64,000 bases of DNA from Polytrichum commune (taxonomy: Eukaryota; Streptophyta; Polytrichopsida; Polytrichales; Polytrichaceae). Each line of letters starts with the position of its first letter. Position 1 is the stretch's first letter. Position numbers and translations under genes: made by a program. The stretch covers positions 1,052,001 through 1,116,000 of the forward strand of contig OX485804.1 of assembly GCA_950295325.1 (NCBI GenBank), written 5' to 3'. This document shows, piece after piece, positions 22,143 to 32,940 of this stretch. A model generated the notes under the pieces. The model did no database searches, was not told the origin of the DNA, and was given only the letters and a program-made list of their open reading frames with translations.

Positions 22143-24549
22143 CATTTAGAACGCGGGCTTCTCAATCTTGCTCTCAAGTCTAGCTCCACACATGCCCGAG
22201 GTCCTTGAACCCCGGGTCTTCACAAAATCTATACCGAGACCCTCCACTGAGGTACACAACCTCGAGGTGCCGTGCCCACTCCCAATGACAAATATCAAAC
22301 AACTTTACCCTTCGTATAACTTGGGGACCGACGTGAAAATCTTCAAAGATGTTACGTTACGTAGAAACTGAAGACCTAATTCAAGGTTGGTTGCCATGTC
22401 CAAGTCGTGAAGGGCAACTTCTAACCTACATCCGCATCGTTGAAACTTGGAACAAACCACATTGTCATTGCCAATCTTCACCAAAGTGTTTTAGAAGCAA
22501 TCACTTTAAATATTTAAGTACACATCGACATCGATACACTTTGGCCTAATTGACACAAAACAAAATAAAAACAAAATAAAATGGTTGCATGATAATGTTT
22601 GAAATTGGCAAAAGTGTTGCAACTAAGAAATATTCAATATGAGATTAGTACATGAATTTGAGAAAATATTCATGCCCAATGTTGGGCCTCTTAGTAACCC
22701 AAGGGCTAAGTTTATCCCCCCATTCTCCATAATCATGCTCACTACATAATATCTAGAGAAAACAACCACCCCCTCAAAAAGGAAAAATAAATGAAAATAG
22801 GAGTCAAACTAAAGCCAAGAAGAAGAAGAAGATTGTTTCCCTAATGACCAAATCTTCCTACTTTTTCCTATAAAGGATAACGCCTCTAGCCCGAGGGAAT
22901 CGCACTTGGACCATAACCTCATTTTTGTGGACTTTGTAGGGTTAGCGTGTGAGCTTAATACATGCCCAAGGATGACTTGGCATCTCTCTCTCTCCCTCTC
23001 TCAAAATATCAAACGAGAATGACAACGTTGTGAAGAATGAGCCTAGAGTTAGACGATTAGATATTTTCCGACAAATTGAAAAATGCTTGAACCTCGTTGG
23101 CTCGGGGCCCATCAAAAAGAACTATCCTCTTAGCCAATCCAAAGGAACCCTTTTACACGAGCTCGGTTGATGTGAAGCAACATTAATAGCCCAAAGGATT
23201 GAGATCTCCTCACCAAAGTACATCTTATTATGTGCATTTGCGCACTATGGATGTTTTGACTCGCCACATGTCGAGCTCTCAACCTAGAAATCTAACTTTT
23301 GGACGGGCGGGGGGGCCACACTAATTGACGCTTCGATGCTCCTTTGATGGTGCCATGGTGGATGCTATAGAGCACGCGTTCGTGAACCTTCGCCTTGGAA
23401 TTGCAACCCACCTCGTGAAGGTTGCTTAGGATTGCCAAAAGTGCAATTTCTCGTTACGTGGGCCCAAAGCCAATGGGTTTCAAACATTCTTTAGTGGTGA
23501 TAAGATTGTCCAAAGTCGCGAGATCGCTTTTCACCTTGTTAAGTATTTCGGTTTCATTTCACTACGCTAGGACCCATGACCACTTGATTCCTAGCATGTC
23601 ATGCATCATATTTCCACCACAAATTCTGAACATTAACGTATATCTGTTCTTAAATACATGAGAATACTATGACGTAAAAAAGGAACTTAGAAAAAAATAA
23701 AATAAAAAGGAAGATGAACCCATGTGTTTACCAACACTAATATGATTTATGAAACATTTTCTCCACATGCAATTGCCACAACTAAGAGTTGAATGGAACC
23801 GATCAAGCAAATGCACGTGCACTGCATTAAAAGAACACTTTGCAAAGAATAATCCATCTAATAATTACAATCTTGTTATATTTTTGATTGATTTAAGGTA
23901 GAATGTAGAAACAAGATCGCACCATCTGTATGGTGCTCAAACCCCTAAACGCCTACATGTGGGTATCTTGAAAAGATATTGGAAGACCCTTTGCGAAGAT
24001 CACAACTTTGGTGATTTTTATTGTCACATTTGAATCAAGTGAAGTGCAAACCCAACCATAACATTGTTCCAAAAACATCATAGGTGAGGGGTGCCACAAA
24101 AAGTTTCAAAAATCATATATATTTTTTGGTTTTATGGAGTTCAGTTATACACCATTACAATGGTACCGAAAATATCGACCACGTGAAAACTTATAACTCC
24201 TACAAATGCCACATTGTCAATTGTTGAGGGCCTTCGCTACGGAGATTGGACATTGTCATATCATATCCCAATCTTTTGGTAGAAATACATGTGGAACTCA
24301 AATCAAAATATTAACGGTATATGTGACACAATGAATATAATTTTTTTCATAAAAAAAAGCATAATTTCAAAATCAAATGGAATCAATATGACCCCCGATA
24401 GTTAACAACGTAAACCCTTGTTTGGTTTGGGGGGACAAATACACTAGAAATCCCAACCAGTGTGCATTTGGAAATTCCCAAGGTCTCATCTTTGGTTTTA
24501 TTTTTAAAAAAAGAAAAAAAGAAAAAAAAGAATCATCACCATCATCTAA
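22143..24549. other. Intergenic region, nothing recognised
   Basis: About 2.4 kb with no supported gene. A short TC run lies near 22982-23002. Open frames are short and show no domain signature. Confidence 0.3.
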
Positions 24550-25005
24550 GGGGCGGTTTACACTATGGACCATGAAGTTGGACCAGGGCTCTGCAAGGCA
24601 GCTGATTGGCTCTTGAAGTTGTCCCGGGACAACTTCGGTTTACACTAAGGAAAAAATGGCAGAGGGACCATGGAGGTTGAGGTCCCCAAAATACAATTTT
24701 TAAGGCCTAATAAATGCACTGACATGGTCCAACGGGTTTTGCGTTGAGAGAGGCAAGAGAGGTGGTCTGGTAGGAAAAGGCAAGGGCCAATGTCAGAGAA
24801 ATGCCATTTCAAGAATGTTTTAATGAATCTACCTTTTATGTGCCTTAATTATATTATAGCCCATGAGACATACCAGCACTATCTTGCCCTACCCTTTAAA
24901 CCCGCTTACACGTGTTTCATCAAACAACGCGGGACATCTAGAACTCAAGAATTCAAGTGCAGATTTGTTTTTTTGGTCTACCAGCTGCAATGTTTGGAAT
25001 TTGGA

Positions 25006-25066
25006 GGCGTGTAATATACCGTTGGAAAGGTCTTGAAAATACCTTTCCAACGGTATATTACACGCC
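25006..25066. repeat. Perfect 26-bp inverted repeat with 9-base loop
   Basis: Arms 25006-25031 and 25041-25066 are exact inverse copies (begin GGCGTGTAATATACCGTTGG), with loop CTTGAAAAT. No mismatch in 26 bp. Confidence 0.95.
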
Positions 25067-25461
25067 CCAAAATGTTTAAAAACTACAGTTGCAAAATAAT
25101 AAAGAAAAATACATAGTCGTTTAGTGATTGTAGATCAGGGTGGTCAAAAGAAGCGCAATGGGAAATCTTCTAACATTAATTATCAAAGAATTGAAATTTA
25201 GTGTTGAGCAAGGTTGGGTGGTAACAACATTAGATATAATCAAACACTAAATATCCTATTTAGTGTAGTGAAACACAAGGTACATGTCACATGTACAATT
25301 GAAACGCTCATTTTCTTTTTGTAAAAATTGTTGTGAGAAGATTTGCAAGCCACATCTTCGACACATTTAACAAGAAGTGAAGATAGTTGAAGCCTAAGAG
25401 ATGACAAGAGAATGATCAAACTTTAAGGCGAAAAGAAGAAAAAACTAATTGACAAGATAAG

Positions 25462-25510
25462 TGAAGGCATGTGCAGGCAAGTGAAGGCATGTGTAGGCAA
25501 GTGAAGGCAA
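25462..25510 (+). repeat. Short tandem repeat, about 19-bp unit
   Basis: GTGAAGGCATGTGCAGGCAA and GTGAAGGCATGTGTAGGCAA followed by a partial third unit. Confidence 0.8.
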
Positions 25511-25630
25511 ATTGAAGTCAACAAAATGGTCAAACTTCATTTTTCCCCAAAACTGCCCTTTTTGGGCTTATATTAAAAAAATCAGCACATCCACTTCTTG
25601 CCGCATGGTCATTCTTCATGGTCCACATTC

Positions 25631-26571
25631 GGTTTACACCAGTGTTGAACGGGTATGTTGTAAAGTGCATACAGGGGAGGCCTGGTTTTTGAAAATTTCT
25701 TGGAAATGTAGAACATCGAGGTATTGATATTACAAAGGTTTTGTATTTTCAAGGTAGGGTATGTGTATGTGGTCTTGTAAAATTTCTTGAAATTTAGGGT
25801 ACGTGTTATGGTGTGATTTTTTTTCATATACCAGGGTGCCCAGTGCAAGGGTATGGTATGTCATTTTAAGGTTTTTAAGAGAGAATTTATTTAATTAATA
25901 ATTTAATAAAAAATAAAATAAAAATCCAAAACATATGAAGCATGAACTTGAGCAAACTGATCAAATTGAATCATGATTTGAATTTATCAAATTGTCATGC
26001 TTGACTAAGTATTGAATCGGATCAACATGGACTACTTCGACCAACATCAGTTTAATCAAACAAAATTGAATTGATAAAAAACAATCAAACAATGCCCTCA
26101 AGCTAAATCTCACTCTAGCTCACCCGCTGCAATCAACTCCTCTTCACTAAACTTGTTTAGCAAACACAAACCCTAGTTGTTATATGAAGTTGGTGCTTCA
26201 AGCAAAGACAAAACGGAATTACCTCTTCTTGAAGGTGCAACACCCTCTCTCCCACATTAATCAACGTTGCTAGCTTAACCCCAGCAACAAAGCTCCACTA
26301 CTTGTAGTACGCTGTGCACACAACAAACCCGTACATCGCCGGAAGCAGGCATAATGAACAAAGACGTGCATGTTTAAGGGTTTCCAAGCTCATCGTTGAG
26401 CAAGGTACGGGTTAGTGACAAGGTTTAGGGTTGGCAGTGAGTCCAGGGCCCGGGTATGAACCTGGTATTTGCGCAATGCTTGGTAGTTCAAGCTGGTATC
26501 ACAAACCAGTGTACATACCCTTTTACAGACCCGTGTGCGGGACAGATACCCGTTCAACACTGGTTTACACC
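25631..26571. repeat. Inner inverted repeat pair
   Basis: The arms share ACCAGTGTTGAACGGGTAT (19 bp identical; about 26 bp with mismatches) at 25631-25656 and, inverted, 26546-26571. Both arms carry a GGTTTACAC-type end like that of the outer element. No target duplication seen. Confidence 0.75.
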
Positions 26572-26835
26572 TAGTGAAGGGCCCATGAACCATGAAAACT
26601 AATATTTTAGTAACTCGGACCATGGAAGTCATCCCATGAAGTCGTCCCACGCAAAATAGGCCTCTTACGTGGGACGACTTCATGGTCCATAGTGTAAACC
26701 ACCCCTAAGGGAGTCCAAACTCTATAGCACCTAACTTGCTTATATATATTCCTCTGTGCATGGTTGGAATAATTTGTAAAATATTCGCAATAGCTGTAAA
26801 CAATTTTCAATAAAATTATTTATTTGAAAGATATA

Positions 26836-28638
26836 CAGTCTAACCTTGGTAATGTCACACCATCCGTTTCACCAAAAAGAGTGATATAAACAAGGTGTGA
26901 CATATTTGATAATGTCACATTTTGAAGATTTGCGCATAATGTGATATTATCAAAAAATAGGTAGAAAATAAAAATAAAATTACAATGTAAAAAAGAAAAT
27001 AACAAATACGAGACTTCAATGTTTTTGAATGTAAAATCTAATTCAAAATTGTGAATAACAACAAGAGCACATCATAATGTGTCATTGAGATCATGTAAAG
27101 ACCTCTCACTAGAGACAAAGAAGCTTCTAATGTCACATTGTTTTGTTGATGTTAAATGTGCAACACCAATTCTAATGAGTTTGTCATGGATTTTTTCCAT
27201 TCCTAACAACTCTAGAGTGTTGAAAATCTGAGAACCTTGGCTAGCCATAAAATTCAAAACATCTTTAGCATAATTTTGTGCATCGCTTAGCTTCACTACT
27301 TTAGACTCATCGACATTGCTATCAACAATCAATGGGTCTACTTCCATGGAATCAAGAACATGTTCGTCATCTTGCACTAATTGCACAAGCTCCTCAATAG
27401 AATATTCCACCTCAAAATCATCTTCACCTTCCATGTTTATGTACTCCAAAGGACAAAGCTTTTCTACAAGCTTGCCTTCGACATCCAAACCCAAATTCAA
27501 TGCGGCGATAAGATTGCCCAATTCCAAAGTTGCTTCCTCCTTTTTGGACTTCATATGTCCATCAAAATTGTTGATATATGCATTCCACTCTGTAGGCAAT
27601 ATGGCGGACTTTCTCCAACAATTTCTAATGGTTTGATCATCTAATTCATGCCATGCTGCCACACACCATAGCATAGCTTGAAATAGATCAACATTCGGTT
27701 TCCCCAAATCTTCATTTGAGTTGTTATCAATTTGTTGCAAAGTCCAGGCAACAAACTTGCGCTTATAGCACATTTTGATGGCTGCAATCACTCCTTGATC
27801 CAAAGGATGAACAACTGAAGTCACATTTGGTGGAAGGAACAAGATAGTGATATGGGAGAGTACAAAAACATTAAACCCATCTATAACTTTCTTGATCTCA
27901 CCATGAATATCATGGCTTCCTGCATTATCCATAATAATGCAAATCTTTCTGTCTTTCAATGCCATTCTTCGGTTCTCAGTCTTCACCCAATGTGTAAAAA
28001 CGTCACCATTCATCCAGGCTGAATTGTTAGAATAATAGTGTACTATACTATTTGGATCAAGATTCCGAGGAAAGCATCTGGGACGTGCTGATTTGTGAAT
28101 GAAAGCAAGCTTCAATCGCTCCTTCCTTGAGATATTAGTGCAAAGCCCCAATGTCACACGGTCCTTCTTTTTCTTGTTTCCTTTCGCATTCCCAATATTC
28201 AAAGTCTCGCAAGGAGAGGCTCTATAATACAGACCTGCCTCATCAAAATTGAAGATGTCTTCTGGATCATATTTCTTCAATATGAACGGGATCTTTGCCA
28301 TGGCCAATGCAACTCCAACTCCATCTACATCTCCACTTTCTCCATGCAGATAATAACACTTTATTCCATGTCGAGTTTTGAAATTTTGCAACCACCCATG
28401 AGAAAGCTTGAACTCGGCATCAAATATGCCAAATATGTCCATCCAACCATCACATACAATCCATCCATACTTGGTAATATCACATGTACACTACGGATTT
28501 TGAAAAAAAATAGTGACATTACCAAGGGTGATAGGGATAATAACGAGGGAGTTTTACACTATGAAATTGGTTTCAAACTTTTAGGTGACAATATCAAGGT
28601 GTTCTATTAACAAGGGTGACATTATCAAGGTTAGACTG
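26836..28638 (-). mobile_element. Tigger/pogo DNA transposon, 1.8 kb, with terminal repeats and TA target
   Basis: Ends are inverted repeats: the left starts CAGTCTAACCTTGGTAATG, the right is the inverse with one mismatch over 23 bp. TA flanks both ends (26834-26835, 28639-28640), as for Tc1/mariner/pogo. Subterminal copies of the TTGGTAAT-TCAC motif occur at both ends, for example at 28471-28482 and 28510-28525. One long transposase frame fills the middle. Only about 200 bp separates the transposase start from the right end. Confidence 0.9.
27072..28442 (-). CDS. Tigger/pogo-type transposase (DDE_1), N-terminally short
   Basis: A 456-residue open frame. Residues 12-40 match the end of the CENP-B/Tc5 DNA-binding domain (KLSHGWLQNFKTRHGIK). 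The DDE domain follows: FNFDEAGLYYR with Asp67, IIMDNAGSHD with Asp172, and LPPNVTSVVHPLDQGVI with Asp215, the three metal-binding acids. IRNCWRKSAILP (about 281-292) follows, then an acidic C-terminus. The first helix-turn-helix (psq-like) that pogo transposases need is absent: upstream in frame there are 16 codons and then a stop (28491-28493). The frame has no internal stop or frameshift, so the element is young or the protein was kept under selection. DNA binding is probably impaired, so it may be inactive alone. Confidence 0.9.
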   Translation of the reverse strand: MDIFGIFDAEFKLSHGWLQNFKTRHGIKCYYLHGESGDVDGVGVALAMAKIPFILKKYDPEDIFNFDEAGLYYRASPCETLNIGNAKGNKKKKDRVTLGLCTNISRKERLKLAFIHKSARPRCFPRNLDPNSIVHYYSNNSAWMNGDVFTHWVKTENRRMALKDRKICIIMDNAGSHDIHGEIKKVIDGFNVFVLSHITILFLPPNVTSVVHPLDQGVIAAIKMCYKRKFVAWTLQQIDNNSNEDLGKPNVDLFQAMLWCVAAWHELDDQTIRNCWRKSAILPTEWNAYINNFDGHMKSKKEEATLELGNLIAALNLGLDVEGKLVEKLCPLEYINMEGEDDFEVEYSIEELVQLVQDDEHVLDSMEVDPLIVDSNVDESKVVKLSDAQNYAKDVLNFMASQGSQIFNTLELLGMEKIHDKLIRIGVAHLTSTKQCDIRSFFVSSERSLHDLNDTL

Positions 28639-28640
28639 TA

Positions 28641-29869
28641 GACATAGTCAATTATGAGTTTATAAAAATTCAACTATTCCTTACTACAAGGTTTTAATGC
28701 CCACTCCAAAGCTGCTGCAATCTACAATTGTGGTACATACTCTCAAACCCTAAAGCTATGCAATCCTTCACCGTTTCAACTTCTCTTTCAAATGAAGGAC
28801 ACACAAGCCAAATTTAATTGACACAACACTAGGGAACAAACTTCAACCTCAAAATTTGTGCCTCGTTTCATGTGTCATTTGGACTAATTGTAGAGGTTAT
28901 TTTATGAACGACAATATTCTAACAACGAGATATGTTATTCTTGGTAGAAACTTGGGAGAAAGATGAGATAGGAATAGAGAAAACCCATGGTTGTAATCAT
29001 TTCTCTACTACACAATATGAATGCAACAACATACAATCATGCACCACTGTATTGTCTTGTATAATTAGTGTGGGTTACCATTCTAAGTTACATGTTGCTA
29101 TAACCTTTTTACAGACCTTATTCAATTTTCCCAACTAAGTTATATCATATTCATTGGTGTGCATACTAGCTACTCATGTTATTTGGGTAGAAAATGGTAC
29201 ATTTAGTAAAAAAAAGTTATAGCAATATGGAACTCCAAATGGTAACCCACACTAATTACACAAAACAATGTACTTGAGAACATGGGGGTGTTGTAGATGG
29301 GTCTCACATCTCTACATGGATATACGTATGTGGATATACATGAGGGGGTGCAAGCATGGGAAAGTGGACCAAAAAAGTGCTCCGGTATTCTAAAAACCAT
29401 GTTTTTTTTGGTCAAACGTCATAAAGTAGTAGTAGAAAATTGAATATATTCTTGTGGTGACTTCTATTGTTGTGTCAAGGACTTGAATGTAGAACACCAA
29501 GATAAGATCTTCAAATTTTATCATTGAAAGTAATGTTCAAAAGCAAATGGCTAGATGTGGTTTTGGACATAAACTTCACGACCTTAACTATTTGAACTTT
29601 TTTTATATACTCTTTAGTTCCAATGTGCACTTGAGGTCAACATCAATTTTTTAATTTTTTTTGGTAGAAATCTTCAATTGAATGTAATTTTACCATATAA
29701 TAGGCAAATTATGAACAACTACTTGCTCAATATCACAACTTGCACACCACTTGCACCATCTTCTAAAATATGTAGATTGTTTTGGAGATTGTATTTGTCA
29801 ACATAAATTTTTTGGCTTTGTAATTATATATGTTTTTTTTAAATTATGATTTTTTTAATCAATTTCACT
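28641..29869. other. AT-rich intergenic region
   Basis: No gene recognised. Two blocks with GGTAACCCACACTAATTA-type sequence occur in opposite orientation (29063-29086 and 29239-29260) with TTATAGCAA nearby, suggesting a decayed inverted-repeat element. Confidence 0.35.
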
Positions 29870-31400
29870 TAAACATGTGCAAGGATCAAGAGTTGTTCAC
29901 TATAATGTGCTTGCACCCAAGGATATAGGTCTTTCCACATATATTTATGTTGGTATATGCTACTTCCCACCCTTTAGTGCCAAAAGCTATAAACCTACAA
30001 CTACATACCCTCACGCTCTTATTTTCATTGAGTTTATTTCCTATCGATCTTCACAAGAGGTTTTTATGCGAGTGATTTTAACGCTTGCAGTGATTCTCAC
30101 CAAGGACAAGACTCTCATCTTGATGTCAATGGCATCAACCTACTAAAGCTTCATAGACCACAATGGCTAAGAGAATCCGAAGACAATGACCATCACATTG
30201 CTTTTGGTTGATTCTATAGTAGAAAATTTGTCCTACTCCGACTATGCGCTTCTTAATGGGGAAATGAGCTATATCAAAATTTCACTTGTTTCTCTAGCAC
30301 AGTTGGGGTTAGTGTAGTTGATTACCTCATAGGTGTTCTCAACTCCCTTTGCAAGTCTATATCCAATTTTTCTATAGTAGTGAATAACCCAATTCATACC
30401 AATGCATTGCCCTCTCTTCTTTGAAATATGTTACAGTATAGGATCGAGGTTTCCATCCTTGTCTAATCAATGTCAAGTTCTTCACCCCAGCCCTAAGAAG
30501 GCAAACCAACATGTTCTAAATGTCAAACATGAACTCACTTGCATGGAAAGCAAGACCTACACTTCACTCTCAAACGTGGTTGAATTTGATATTATGCATG
30601 GCTCAACCAATCTTCTCCAAAAAAAGAACACTAGTTGGCAAACAAAAAGGCAGACTGTCCAACACATGGTTGAATAGTGATTGTCAAGAGGTCACGGGGA
30701 GGTCACTCCATTGTCAAGTTGAACATCACGTGCAAACAAAGTTTGCTACCCCTATATTACATGCCATAGATAATTTAAAAATTTATGATAATTTTCCTAC
30801 ATATACATAACCATTGATAGTATATTTTGTATATATTTAGTCATCTTCATTTTTCTAGTAATTGTTTTAGTTGAATTCTGCATCATTCTAGTTAGAAATG
30901 GTATGTTTTATATAAAAAAAGCAAATCATCAAATTTGGTTACCATTTTTTACTATGAAATAGATACCGTGTATATCCACTCATGAAAAAAGAATTAGTAA
31001 AATTTTGACCCATTTTGGTGATGCTTTATGTAGGAAGTAGATTTTTTTTGTTCACATGTGGTGTTCAACTTGAAAATGGAGTGACCTCCCCGTGCAAGAG
31101 GTTCAACAAAACTATCATGTAGTGTTAAACTCTTGTGACTTGGTCAAGACTTCATGAGTATCTTTCAAAAAAGTATTGCATGATGATCCAACATAAGAAA
31201 CACTCTTATGTGGAGCTCAAACAAAAGAAACTACATCTTTTGTTCAAAACGGACCCAAAAATGTTTGGAAGGGCTTTGAAAAATAAGATGATTCGACCCT
31301 CCCATTTATGCCACAAGGGGCAACAAATTATTGCACAAAATTGCACACCTCATGACAAAGTACCATTGATGATTCTATTCCAAATACCAATTTTCTAGAT
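29870..31400 (+). pseudogene. LINE (non-LTR retrotransposon) ORF2 relic, endonuclease and linker part
   Basis: Reading the plus strand gives LSTYIYVGICYFPPFS near 29930-29980, then FIEFISYRSSQEVF, then in shifted frames SDYALLNGEMSYIKISLVS and QLGLV*LIT. These match, in order, the APE-type endonuclease blocks YVGVCYFPP, GEVFLLGDFN, LNG and GSSTIDYLI of plant LINEs. A later open part (31135-31398) reads LFKTDPKMFGRALKNKM, like the linker before the reverse transcriptase. There are several stops and frame changes, and a MITE inserted at 30693. Not functional. Confidence 0.65.
30693..31094. mobile_element. 402-bp MITE with 8-bp target duplication (hAT-like) in the LINE relic
   Basis: Long terminal inverted repeats of about 48 bp start CACGGGGAGGTCACTCCATT at the left and end with the inverse. 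CAAGAGGT is duplicated at 30685-30692 and 31095-31102. The CA...TG ends together with 8-bp targets fit hAT. No coding sequence. Confidence 0.9.
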
Positions 31401-31696
31401 GTTTTTACAAAAGGGGAAATTTGGGCCGTTATGACATATTTAGCAAATTACAAAGTATGAGATATTCATGGGCTAAAACATGAGATTCTAAATTGGTAGT
31501 CTATGGGGAACTATAGGACTTCATACCACATCCTTACTTTACATACCCTAATCAAACAAAAAGTATAAGCACGTTGATGTCTATAATCATGTTTTTTTTT
31601 TGTTATCAAAAAAGCTTTCAACAAAGTTCCACATGACAAGCATTGGGAATGCCTAGGCATACCGCATCATTCACAACAAGCTATAAAAGCCATGTA

Positions 31697-31798
31697 CACT
31701 TCGACCTCTCTAATATCACACCTTATGGCAATCAAAGTGCATGTGATGTTAAAAAGGTTTGTAGTGTTAACATGGATATGTGATATTAGAGAGTTTAG
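31697..31798. mobile_element. 102-bp miniature foldback, pogo-like
   Basis: Inverted arms share CTCTCTAATATCACA (left from 31705; right inverse 31777-31792) with TA on both outer sides (31695-31696, 31799-31800). The end resembles the Tigger terminus, which also reaches TAATxTCACAC. Confidence 0.6.
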
Positions 31799-32152
31799 TA
31801 CAGTGTGTGACATTACAAAGCAATGTTGAAATTGATGATTCCATATATGGGACACGGATAATCTCCCAAAAGTTGCTCACATATGCAAATTTCAAACTTT
31901 TTAGGATATGCTCGTGATTTCATAACAATACGTACAAAATGGCGAGAAAAAATACAAGTACAACAAATACTTTTACATATATAACATGTAAATGGTCACT
32001 ATCAACCATGCAACATAAAACTTCTGATATCAAATTATTGTTGTCTTAGAGTTCCCTCCGAGTGAATCATGTAGACCCACTTGTGTTTAGGTACAATTCC
32101 ATGCCACAAGCTTATTGTTAGATTTGCACAAACCCACAATGCATATTTTAAA

Positions 32153-32182
32153 ATAACAATAATAATAATAATAATAATAATA
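32153..32182. repeat. (AAT)n microsatellite
   Basis: Nine to ten AAT units in a row. Confidence 0.95.
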
Positions 32183-32449
32183 TCACCAACACCACAACTT
32201 TGGCTTGGCGAAGCTACTTGCACAAATTTTAACCAGAGCAACATAATACATGTAGAAGATATGTGAGCTTTGAATCATGGTAAGGTACATCCTGTGGTTG
32301 AACTTGAAATCACTAGGATCTTGGCCGATTATGCTAAAAAATCTCCCAATGCACTAACCCTCAATGATTTGATATATAACGTTCTTTGTTCAAACCTCCG
32401 AACTACCACTAAGCATGCACCAAGAACTTACCAAACATGGAAGGTCCAC

Positions 32450-32940
32450 CGAGTATGAAACTATGTATGAGGTTTCTTTATAGGATGTAAGCTTTGAGTG
32501 TAGTCAAGGATACGGAAAAAAGAACTACACATTGTCATTGAGCATGAACCTAGAGAGAAGCTTTGAATATAATTGAGATACAAAGAACATAATTGCACCT
32601 TGTCAGTGAGCATGAAACTAGGTGCATGTAATCCATTTATTAGAAAAATGGATTATTCACAAGCACGAGCTTCTTTACATAATATAAGCTTCAAATGTAG
32701 TTAGGGCTACGAAGAATGCAACTATTTCTTGTCACCAAGCATGAAACTAGGTTCAAGATTCTTCTACAACATATAAGCTTTGAACTCCACTTTGTCAGTG
32801 AGCATGAAACCATATACAAGGTTCTTCTACACTATCTTAGCTTTGAATGTAGTTAAAGATACAACAAATAGGATTCCACCTTATCACTGAGCATGAAAGT
32901 AGGTACGAGTTTCTTCTAAAGAATATTAGAATCACAAAGA
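32450..32940. repeat. Degenerate tandem repeat, unit about 60-130 bp
   Basis: The blocks TAAGCTTTGAATGTAGTT, TTGTCAGTGAGCATGAAAC and GGTTCTTCTACA recur at least five times in the same order and orientation with variable spacing. No reading frame is conserved across units. Confidence 0.75.

Larger units (their letters stand above)
24550..26705. mobile_element. 2.16-kb inverted-repeat element, PIF/Harbinger-like, non-autonomous and nested
   Basis: The left end is GGGGCGGTTTACACTATGG and the right end is its inverse with one mismatch; the inverted repeat runs about 30 bp. TAA flanks both sides (24547-24549, 26706-26708), as expected for PIF/Harbinger. Subterminal palindromes built on GAAGTYGTCCC occur near both ends (24614-24635 and 26638-26681). 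Inside are a perfect 26-bp stem (25006-25066) and a second inverted pair (25631/26571). No transposase. It may be one element or several related foldback units nested in each other. Confidence 0.65.

Noticed and set aside
25631-26571. Independent transposon
   Set aside because: Inverted arms are clear but there is no target duplication, so recorded only as an inverted repeat.
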